Below are positions 16,914 to 23,975 of a DNA stretch of 64,000 nucleotides, one piece after another. The position numbers were made by a program, and so were the translations under genes. Source of the DNA: Muricoccus roseus (GTDB taxonomy: Bacteria; Pseudomonadota; Alphaproteobacteria; Acetobacterales; Acetobacteraceae); contig NZ_FQZF01000025.1 of assembly GCF_900141905.1 (NCBI RefSeq), positions 1 through 64,000 of the forward strand. The letters are read 5' to 3'. The notes under the pieces are model-generated. The model ran no database searches. It was given only the letters and a program-made list of their open reading frames with translations, and had not been told where the DNA came from. Each line of letters begins with the position of its first letter. Within the stretch, counting starts at the first letter, position 1.

Positions 16914-17078
16914 ATGATCCGCGAAGACATCCCTGGACTGGCCCATGACCGCCCGATGGAGCGGGTGCCCGCGCTGCGCGCGCGGCGCCTTCCCTGGCCT
17001 GCGGCGGCGCTCGTCATCCTCGGCGCCGGGACGCTTCTCTGGATCGGCATTCTCGCCCTCATCCGGTGGCTGGCGTAA
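16914..17078 (+). CDS. Possible 54-aa single-pass membrane protein
   Basis: A short frame starting MIREDIPGLAHDRP and ending RWLA*. A charged, Arg-rich stretch (residues 16-27) is followed by one clear hydrophobic helix (about residues 29-50: AAALVILGAGTLLWIGILAL), giving a positive-inside N-terminus and a single TM segment. Its last 20 bases overlap the convergent epimerase gene end. No strong Shine-Dalgarno is visible. The hydrophobic segment with positive-inside charge is unlike the Pro/Arg-rich out-of-frame peptides nearby, which is the main support. Confidence 0.4.
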   Translation: MIREDIPGLAHDRPMERVPALRARRLPWPAAALVILGAGTLLWIGILALIRWLA

Positions 17079-18024
17079 GCACGGGGCGCGGCGAGAGACC
17101 GGGGCGGCCGGCTTTCAGCCAGGCCAGCACCTCCCCCAGGCCGTCGCGCAAATCGGGCGGCGCGCCAAGGCCGAGAAGCTCGCCGGCGCGCGCGGGCGAG
17201 CCGATGGAGTGGCGGATCTCGCCGGAGCGGGGCGGCCCGTGGCGGATGGCGCCCCGCGCGCCGCAGGCCTGCTCCAGCATTTCCGCCAGCATGCGCACCG
17301 AGGTCGCCTGGCCGGTGCAGACATTCACCACCGGCGCCATGACCGAGGCAGCGCGCGGCGCGGCCAGCAGCGCCGCCACCACCTGCGCCACCGGCACGAA
17401 GTCGCGGGTCTGGCTTCCGTCGCCATGGATCGTCACGGCCTCGCCCCGGCTCAGCCGGTCGCAGAAGATCGAGATCACGCCGGAATAGGGTGAGCGGGGA
17501 TCCTGGCGCGGGCCGAAGACGTTGAAGAAGCGCAGGCCGAGTGTCGGGATTCCATGCACCACGCCCGCGGCACGCGCATGCAGCTCGCAACCCAGCTTGT
17601 CCGCGCCATAGGCGGAGAGCGGGCGCGGCGGGGTATCCTCGGTGATCGGCAATGTCGCCGCATCGCCATAGATGGCGGCGGATGAGGCGTAGATGACGGG
17701 GATGCGCCGCGCCCTCGCCGCGTCCATCACCGTGATCGCACCCGTCAGGTTCGCCCGATGCGTGCCCAGCCAGTCGAGCGCGCCGCGCTCGACCGATGCG
17801 ATGGCGGCGAGGTGGAAGCAGAGGTCCACCCCTTCCATGACGAGGCTTGCCGTCGCGGGATCCGCGACGTCGCCCAGGATCAGCTCCGCGCCTGGCGCGA
17901 GATTTTCTTCCGATCCGCTGGAGAGATCGTCGAGCACGCGCACCGCATGTCCCGCCGATCGCAGGGCGAGGCAGAGATGCGAGCCGATGAATCCGCAGCC
18001 GCCGGTCACGAGGACGCGTGACAT
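17059..18024 (-). CDS. NAD-dependent epimerase/dehydratase (UDP-glucose 4-epimerase-like)
   Basis: 321 aa extended SDR. Rossmann motif TGGCGFIGSH (residues 7-16), Ser in YASSAAIYG, and the catalytic pair in SAYGADKL (Y-x3-K), followed by GLRFFNVFGPRQDP. Likely supplies an epimerised nucleotide sugar for the exopolysaccharide. The start ATG at 18024 is preceded by a divergent FkbM gene beginning at 18150, so the two probably have back-to-back promoters in the 125 bases between them. Confidence 0.88.
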   Translation of the reverse strand: MSRVLVTGGCGFIGSHLCLALRSAGHAVRVLDDLSSGSEENLAPGAELILGDVADPATASLVMEGVDLCFHLAAIASVERGALDWLGTHRANLTGAITVMDAARARRIPVIYASSAAIYGDAATLPITEDTPPRPLSAYGADKLGCELHARAAGVVHGIPTLGLRFFNVFGPRQDPRSPYSGVISIFCDRLSRGEAVTIHGDGSQTRDFVPVAQVVAALLAAPRAASVMAPVVNVCTGQATSVRMLAEMLEQACGARGAIRHGPPRSGEIRHSIGSPARAGELLGLGAPPDLRDGLGEVLAWLKAGRPGLSPRPVLTPATG

Positions 18025-18149
18025 GGCCCGAAGCCCTCCACTCTGTGTTTGATGTCGGTGCGTGGCGGCGTGTTGGCCGCAACAAGATGCTGGACGCGGC
18101 GCGCGCGGCGTGCCTTCGTCATGCCGTCCCGCTCGGGGAAGGAAGACGA

Positions 18150-19019
18150 ATGACGACGCTGACGAGGATGGTTCCGCCCCCGCTCCGCGCGCTGCGCTGG
18201 CGCCTGCCATGGATGTACGCCACGGACCGCTTCCGCGCGGCGCCGCTGCGCACCGCCGCGCGTGCGCTGCGATTCACCGCGGCGGAACTCCGGGGCGGCG
18301 ACATCGACTTCCGCAGTCCGGACGGGCAGGCCTTCACGACCATGCCCAACAACTTCTCCTCCTTCGCGCTCTGCGTCGGCGGAGCGCGGGATCCGGAGAT
18401 CTGGGAGCTCATCCGCGCGCGGCTGAAGCCCGGCTCGGTCTTCGTCGATGCAGGCGCGAATATCGGCACCTACGCCCTGCCGGCGGCGCGGCTGGTCGGG
18501 CCGGGCGGGCGCGTGGTGGCCTTCGAGGCGCATCCGCGCACCTTCGGCTACCTGGCGCGCAACGTGGCCGCCAACGAGCTGCCCTGGGTCACGGGGCTGA
18601 ACCGCGCGCTCGGCGAGGAGGCCGGCGAGATCGAGATGGAGTTCCAGGCCGCCAATCCGGGGGAGACGCATGTGCGTGCGCCGGGCGAGGCCGGCGGTGG
18701 CGGCACGCGCGTGCCCATGACGACGCTGGACGACGCGATGGCGGAGCTGGGACTGACCCGGCTGGACTACCTGAAGATCGACGTGGAGGGCTTCGAGCTT
18801 CCGGTCCTGCGTGGGGCGCGCGGGGTGCTGGCAGCGAGCGCCGGTGCTGCCATCCAGACGGAGCTGCAGGAGCGACACGCTGCCCGGTACGGCTACCGCA
18901 TCGAGGAGATCGGCGCGCTGCTCGGGGGCTTGGGTTTCCATCCCCATGAACCCGCGGGGGGAACGCTGCGTCCGCTCACCGGCAGGCTGGTGGGCGACGT
19001 GATCTGGATGCGGGGCTAG
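18150..19019 (+). CDS. FkbM family SAM-dependent methyltransferase
   Basis: 289 aa. SAM-binding motif VFVDAGANIGTYALP (about residues 100-114), RVVAFEAHP, and the FkbM-typical LDYLKIDVEGFELPVLRGA. Members O-methylate sugars in surface glycans. The ATG at 18150 is chosen because a GGAAGG Shine-Dalgarno sits 6 bases upstream; longer in-frame starts (18087, 18018) would overlap the epimerase promoter area. It converges on the secreted toroid-protein gene, whose stop lies 22 bases further. Confidence 0.88.
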   Translation: MTTLTRMVPPPLRALRWRLPWMYATDRFRAAPLRTAARALRFTAAELRGGDIDFRSPDGQAFTTMPNNFSSFALCVGGARDPEIWELIRARLKPGSVFVDAGANIGTYALPAARLVGPGGRVVAFEAHPRTFGYLARNVAANELPWVTGLNRALGEEAGEIEMEFQAANPGETHVRAPGEAGGGGTRVPMTTLDDAMAELGLTRLDYLKIDVEGFELPVLRGARGVLAASAGAAIQTELQERHAARYGYRIEEIGALLGGLGFHPHEPAGGTLRPLTGRLVGDVIWMRG

Positions 19020-19040
19020 GCAGACGGGGCGGGTCATGCC

Positions 19041-21215
19041 TCAGCCCCGGCGCGTGGTGGTGCAGCGCGGGGCACGGGCGGGCACCCGCACCACCCCGCG
19101 CGGCACGATGTTCAGCGTGGGGCTGCGCGCATGGGACTGGGCGTCGGTGAAGGGCGCGCCCGCCTCGCTCAGCCAGCCATAGACGCGGCGCGCCGCGGCG
19201 TGATCCAGCACGTCCGAGATCTGGGCGAGGGATTGCAGCGCGAGCCGGCCATATTCGCCGCCGCTGGTACGCCAGCCATCGCCATTGGAGAGGCCGCGCA
19301 GGCGGGTCTGCTCGCCGATCTCGGCCCAGCTGCGATAGGGCGCCGCGCCCGGGACGCCCGCCGGCACCATCGCCAGCGTGTAGGCGGCGCCGTCATGCCG
19401 CGCGAAGCCCTTCGCTTCCGCCTCGAACCGGCCGACGAGGAAGTTGGTCATCCAGGCCAGGAAGGCGCGCGCATCGGCATTGCCCATGCGCGCGGCGGAG
19501 GCGACGGCGGAGGCGAGGTAGTCCTGCTGCCAGGGCGAGGCATCGCCGCGCGGGCCGAAGGAGGTCGGCGGCCACCAGCCATGCGCCTCGCCCTGCATCG
19601 CGTTCAGCGCGGGGATCTGCTCGCGCATCCAGGCCCAGTTCGCGGCGACGGCTTCGCGCAGATAGGGCGCCATCGGGTCGGCATCGCCGCTGATCCAGGC
19701 CGCGGCGCCCAGCGTGCGCAGCCCCCAGGCCGCGCTGCGGACCTGGCGGTTCTTCACGATGTTCAGGCCGTTGATCGGGCCGGACCAGCTGCGGTCGTAG
19801 CGGTTCGCCGGCCAGTTCGACGTAATGTTCCAGGCGGCCTGGGCCTGGAGGTTGTCGAGGAAGGCGCGACGGCCGGTGAGGAGATAGGGGACATAGGACA
19901 GGTCCGGCTGGTGCGCCGGGTCCTCGCCCCAGCCCGTGTCGCGCGGGATGGGTTGCAGCAGGCTGAGCGGCGGCCGGCCGCCGCGCGGGTCGGACCAGAA
20001 GCGCGGCCAGCGGCGCTCATCCATCCAGCCGCCCTTCCCGTCCGCGCCCCCGGCGGCATCCCAGTAGTGCCAGGGCACCGCGCCGGCGGCCTCGGCCTGG
20101 TCGAGCACGAAGGCGGCGGCCCGTGGGTCGCCGGTCATCAGCCAGGCCGTCTGCCAAGCGGTCGCGGGGCCGAGATCGGGGCGGCCGCCGCCGGCGCCCA
20201 TGGATTTCACGATGCTCCGCGGCGCGAGCGGCGCATCCCAGCCCGGGTCCGCCCGGAGGCGCGACAGGGAGTCGAGGAAGCGTTCCTCGACGCCGGTTGA
20301 AAGGTCGTAGCGCGCCACCACGCCGGCCTCGGCGAGATAGGCGGTATCGGGCCGCAGCGCGGGCGGCGGTGCGGCGGGGCGCCCCTCTCGCCCGGCGCCG
20401 AGCAGCCGGCCCCAGGCCTGGTAGTGGCCGTGCCGCACCGGGCCGCTGCGCAGCGCCTCCCGCCCGTCCAGCGTCACGGTCAGGGCGTAGTCGGCGGTGC
20501 CGCCGCCCGGGCGCATGGCCAGGTCGTTGCGGAGCCAGACATCGGCCCACATCGTTCCATCCGCGCGCAGCGACAGGTCCACGACCAGACGCATCGAGCT
20601 GGCGCCAACGACTTCCGGCGGCACCGGCCGCGCGAGCCGCCATTGCAGGGCGAGCGGGCCGGATTGCCAGGGCTGCAGGCCGGCCGCCATGCCCGCGCGC
20701 AGCATCTCCATCAGGTCCGCGACCCAGGGCGTGCCGCCGGCGGGCGTCACGGTCACCGTGGCGCGCCGCCCGGCCAGGGCGGCCTTGGCGTCGAGCGGCG
20801 GCGCTGCCGCCCCCTCCTCACGCGACAGCACCACTCCGATGCGTTCCCCACGTCCCGGCATCGGCAGGGCGAGGGCGACCACCGCGAAACGCGCGGAGCC
20901 GTCGGGATGCCGGGACATGATATCGGCCTGTGCGGCAATGCGGCGGGCATCGGGAAGGCGAGCCCCCAGGGATGCGCCGCGCGGCAGGTCCCCCATGCGG
21001 AAGGCCTGGCCCAGCACGACCACACCGCCCTCCCCCGCGCCCAACCCCTCGAACAGGAGGCCGGTGATGCTCTCCGGCCGGTCGGCGCAGGGCAGCGGTT
21101 GGGCCAGGACGACGCCGGTCGGCAGCGCGGCGGCGGGCGCGCGCGGCTGGGCCTGGGCGGGAAGGCCCATGAGCGCCCCGGCGCCCAGGAGCAGCGCCTC
21201 CCGGCGCGGGATCAT
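19041..21215 (-). CDS. Secreted RIFT-barrel plus alpha-toroid protein, putative polysaccharide-active enzyme (paralogue of the 1584-aa protein)
   Basis: 724 aa. Export signal MIPRREALLLGAGALMGLPAQA (twin-Arg-like). Residues ~25-270 resemble the N-terminal RIFT-barrel seen in YetA/exo-rhamnogalacturonan lyase-like proteins ('VVLGQAFRMGDLPRG', 'RHPDGSARFAVVAL'); residues ~290-700 are helix-rich with conserved blocks AWLMTGDPRA, AHQPDLSYVPYLLTGR (near 435), LDNLQAQAAWN, MQGEAHGWW, SPWQQDYLAS (near 560) and FLVGRFEAEAKGF. The same blocks occur in order in the N-terminal 670 residues of the 43559-48313 gene, so the two are clear paralogues. It overlaps the glycosyltransferase stop as ATGA and is the last gene of the prs operon, an arrangement reminiscent of a periplasmic lyase such as AlgL in alginate loci. 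Function is inferred. Confidence 0.75.
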   Translation of the reverse strand: MIPRREALLLGAGALMGLPAQAQPRAPAAALPTGVVLAQPLPCADRPESITGLLFEGLGAGEGGVVVLGQAFRMGDLPRGASLGARLPDARRIAAQADIMSRHPDGSARFAVVALALPMPGRGERIGVVLSREEGAAAPPLDAKAALAGRRATVTVTPAGGTPWVADLMEMLRAGMAAGLQPWQSGPLALQWRLARPVPPEVVGASSMRLVVDLSLRADGTMWADVWLRNDLAMRPGGGTADYALTVTLDGREALRSGPVRHGHYQAWGRLLGAGREGRPAAPPPALRPDTAYLAEAGVVARYDLSTGVEERFLDSLSRLRADPGWDAPLAPRSIVKSMGAGGGRPDLGPATAWQTAWLMTGDPRAAAFVLDQAEAAGAVPWHYWDAAGGADGKGGWMDERRWPRFWSDPRGGRPPLSLLQPIPRDTGWGEDPAHQPDLSYVPYLLTGRRAFLDNLQAQAAWNITSNWPANRYDRSWSGPINGLNIVKNRQVRSAAWGLRTLGAAAWISGDADPMAPYLREAVAANWAWMREQIPALNAMQGEAHGWWPPTSFGPRGDASPWQQDYLASAVASAARMGNADARAFLAWMTNFLVGRFEAEAKGFARHDGAAYTLAMVPAGVPGAAPYRSWAEIGEQTRLRGLSNGDGWRTSGGEYGRLALQSLAQISDVLDHAAARRVYGWLSEAGAPFTDAQSHARSPTLNIVPRGVVRVPARAPRCTTTRRG

Positions 21216-22378
21216 GCCGCCCAGCGCAGCACGCGGCGGAACAGCGCGAGCTGCCCCTCCGTCGTCTGCTCCCATCCGAAGCGCTCGGCATAGGCCCGCG
21301 TGGCGGCGCGGTCGGGCGGAGCGGCCAGTAGGCGCCTCACGCCCTCCGCGATCCGCGCGGGATCGGCGGCATCGAGCACGATCCCGGCTTCGGGCGCCGC
21401 GACGGCCTCGCGCGATCCCCAGGCCGGGCTGGCCACGACGGGCGTGCCGCAGGCCATGGATTCCAGCAGCACATTCGCCCAGCCCTCGCGGCTGGAGGCG
21501 AGCACCATCGCATCGGCCGCGCCGTAATAGCGGGGCAGCGCCGCATGGGGCACGGCGCCCTCGAACCGGACGCGCCCGGCCACGCCGCAGCGTTCGGCGA
21601 GACTGGCGAGCGAGGCGCGGTCGGGTCCGTCGCCAAGGATGAGCAGGCGGTGCCCGGGCAGGTCGGCCAGGGCGCGGATGACGTGGTGGTGCCCCTTGCG
21701 CTCGATCAGCAGCCCCACGGAGAGCAGCACGGGCTCCTCGCCCAGGCCGAGCGCGGCCCGCGCGCTCTCCCGCTGCAGCGGCGGGCGGAACAGGCCGAGA
21801 TCCACGCCGTTGCGCAACACGGTCACCTTGCCCGGCGGCGCGCCGAGCTCGAGCAGCCCGTCGCGCAGCCCGGCGGAGACGGCGATGAGCGCGTCCGCCC
21901 GCGCCATGGCACCCTGGATCAGCCGACGCGCCAGGGGCCGGTGTGGCCAGAGGCTGACATCCGAACCGCGCGCGGTGAGCACCACGGGTAGGCCCAGGCG
22001 GCGCGCGAGCCATACCGCCGCGACGCCGTCGGGGAAGAGGTAGTGGCCGTCCACCGCGTCGAAGGTGCGGCCGCTTCGCATCAGGCCGAGCGCCGCCGCA
22101 TGCAGCGCGTGATGGAGCGCCGGCGGGTTGGTGAGCATGCCCACCCCCGGCAGGGCGAGGTAGCGCGGATGATGCACCGCGATGCCGTGCCGTTCCTCGA
22201 CCTCGGGAACACTGGCGAAGGCGGCCCAGGCGCCGAAGCGCGGCGAGCGGGAGGGGAACCAGGGAACGGGCGCGAGGACCGTGCTCGTCGCCTCACCGCC
22301 GGCGAGCAGATGGCGCAGCCGGTTTTCCACGAAGACGCCATGATTGGGGCGAGCCGCGCTGGGATAGAGCGTGGTCAC
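21212..22378 (-). CDS. GT4 family glycosyltransferase
   Basis: At least 388 aa. GT-B fold of the GT4 family: N-terminal 'TLYPSAARPNHGVFVENRL', mid 'RGSDVSLWPHRPLARR', UDP-sugar domain 'VLLSVGLLIERKGHHHVI' and 'LILGDGPDRASL', and the E-x7-E region SSREGWANVLLESMACG. The start is uncertain: only a GTG at 22378 or an ATG at 22621 (overlapping the ligase stop) is available in this frame, and the GTG would cut the first beta strand (RLLTV) expected for the family; see the separate note on the G8 run at about 22428-22435. Adds a sugar during repeat-unit assembly. Confidence 0.8.
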   Translation of the reverse strand: MTTLYPSAARPNHGVFVENRLRHLLAGGEATSTVLAPVPWFPSRSPRFGAWAAFASVPEVEERHGIAVHHPRYLALPGVGMLTNPPALHHALHAAALGLMRSGRTFDAVDGHYLFPDGVAAVWLARRLGLPVVLTARGSDVSLWPHRPLARRLIQGAMARADALIAVSAGLRDGLLELGAPPGKVTVLRNGVDLGLFRPPLQRESARAALGLGEEPVLLSVGLLIERKGHHHVIRALADLPGHRLLILGDGPDRASLASLAERCGVAGRVRFEGAVPHAALPRYYGAADAMVLASSREGWANVLLESMACGTPVVASPAWGSREAVAAPEAGIVLDAADPARIAEGVRRLLAAPPDRAATRAYAERFGWEQTTEGQLALFRRVLRWAA

Positions 22379-22568
22379 GGTGAGAAGGCGGAGCGGTGCG
22401 GCCGGGCGCGGCCCGCGCGCGGGGCGCGGGGGGGGCGCGGGTTCCGTCGCCGCTGTCCCGCATGTCGAAGGGCCACCAGGCGCCTCGGCGGAGCTCCTCG
22501 GGGAGGATGGCCCAGGCGCAGAGCCAGACCATGCCGAGGAGCATCGCGAGGAAATAGAGTCCCTGCAT
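22293..22568 (-). CDS. Small inner-membrane protein with one TM helix
   Basis: As read, 91 aa: MQGLYFLAMLLGMVWLCAWA forms a TM helix, followed by ILPEELRRGAWWPFDMRD and then a Pro/Arg/Ala-rich out-of-character tail. A strong GGGAGG Shine-Dalgarno lies 7 bases before the ATG. Only the first ~40 residues look like real protein; the tail overlaps the glycosyltransferase gene in another frame and follows a run of eight G/C, so the true C-terminus is doubtful. It sits between the O-ligase and the glycosyltransferase of the prs operon and may assist the ligase or be a regulator; function unknown. Confidence 0.55.
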   Translation of the reverse strand: MQGLYFLAMLLGMVWLCAWAILPEELRRGAWWPFDMRDSGDGTRAPPAPRARAAPGRTAPPSHRDHALSQRGSPQSWRLRGKPAAPSARRR

Positions 22569-22617
22569 GGGACGGCCTCCCGGTCGTCAGGGGAAAGGCC
22601 GGGGGTGAGGAGCCCGC

Positions 22618-23964
22618 TCATGCGCGCGCCGTCCCGGCCCGGGGTGCGGCGGCGCGTGCGCGTGCGGCGCCGGGCAGCGGTTCCGCCCGCCAGCCGCGCG
22701 CCGCCGGCGCGGCGGGCAGCTCGTTGCGAAGCTCGGCCAGGGCGAGCGCATGCGCGGCGGCGGCCACCACCAGCAGCGTCCAGTAGAAGTCCCAGTAGCC
22801 GAGGGAGAGGAAGGTGCCGCCGATGCAGTAGGCGAGGATGGAGATCCCCACCATGCGCCCGAGGTCACCCGCCCATTGCAGGCCGGGATGATCGCGCCCG
22901 AGGCGCGAGAGCCGCAGCGAGTACCAGATTCCTGAGACCGTCAGGCCGAGCCAGGCGAGGAAGCCGGGGAAGCCGTGCTCGCCCAGGACCTCGAACCAGA
23001 TGCTGTGCACGGCGCGCGCCGGGCCGCCAGGCATCACACGGTCCACCGCCGCCTGGGAATAGGGGCCGCGGAAGCCGGAGCCGACCAGCGGACGGTCCAT
23101 GGCGAGGCGGAAGGAGGCTTCCCACAGCTTCAGGCGCGTGGTGGCGGAGGCATCCTCCTCATAGGTCTCGATGGAGTTCATGCGCGCCACCCAGGCCTGC
23201 GGCATGAAGGCCATGGCGCCGGCGACGCAGGCGGCGATGACGAGGCCGCCGATCAGCTTGCGCCGGCTGCGCCACCAGAGCAGCAGCGTCACCGCGCCCA
23301 GCGCGATGAAGGCGCCGCGCGAATAGGTGCCCACCACGGCGAAGAGCGTCAGCACCATCGCCGCCATGAGGCCGATCTGCACGATGCGATGGCGGGCGTG
23401 CATGCGGAGGTAGTTCATCAGCGGGATCGCGACGAGCATCGCGGTGCCGATGTGGTTGTTGTCGGCGATGGTGGTGGCCTCGGGGCCCAGCACGCGGAAG
23501 GAGCCGCCGGTGAGGATGGTGAAGGCGCCGCCCCGCACCCCGTAGTAGCCGATGGCGATCACCATCAGCCAGATCAGCGCATCCAGCCGGTGCCGGTCCG
23601 TCAGCAGCGCCGCGGTGAGCAGCAGCGCGAGGATCATCTTCGCCGTGCGGTCCCATTTCGCCCAGGCATCCACCGGCTCGCCGAGCCCGACGAGGGTGGT
23701 GATCGTGAAGATCGCCACCAGGAGGAGGAGCAGGAGTGTGACCGCGTTGATCGGCAACCGGCGCGGCTCCTGCGCCAGGACGCAGCCCAGCAGCGTGCCG
23801 CCCAGCACCATCGCGGCCCAGGGCAGGTTCGCCGCCGAACCCCAGATCTCCCGATGCGGGTTCATGAAGGAGATCCAGGACCACAGCAGCACCCCGGCGA
23901 AGGGACGCACCACCGCCATCGGCAACAGCGTGGCCATGGTGGCGAAGAAGAGGAGGTTGCGCAT
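22618..23964 (-). CDS. Putative O-glycosylation ligase / O-antigen polymerase, exosortase A-associated
   Basis: 448 aa, about 10-12 TM helices, starting MRNLLFFATMATLLPMAVVRPFAGVLLWSW..., with 'SFMNPHREIWG' near residue 35, which is characteristic of the exosortase A-associated ligase family (TIGR03097 type). The large periplasmic loop carries 'TRLKLWEASFRLAMDRPLVG' and 'HSIWFEVLGEHG', the Wzy/WaaL-like loop. Likely polymerises or transfers the lipid-linked glycan in the periplasm. Located 11 bases after prsT in the leftward operon. Confidence 0.88.
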   Translation of the reverse strand: MRNLLFFATMATLLPMAVVRPFAGVLLWSWISFMNPHREIWGSAANLPWAAMVLGGTLLGCVLAQEPRRLPINAVTLLLLLLVAIFTITTLVGLGEPVDAWAKWDRTAKMILALLLTAALLTDRHRLDALIWLMVIAIGYYGVRGGAFTILTGGSFRVLGPEATTIADNNHIGTAMLVAIPLMNYLRMHARHRIVQIGLMAAMVLTLFAVVGTYSRGAFIALGAVTLLLWWRSRRKLIGGLVIAACVAGAMAFMPQAWVARMNSIETYEEDASATTRLKLWEASFRLAMDRPLVGSGFRGPYSQAAVDRVMPGGPARAVHSIWFEVLGEHGFPGFLAWLGLTVSGIWYSLRLSRLGRDHPGLQWAGDLGRMVGISILAYCIGGTFLSLGYWDFYWTLLVVAAAAHALALAELRNELPAAPAARGWRAEPLPGAARARAAAPRAGTARA

Positions 23965-23975
23965 CGCGGGGCGCC

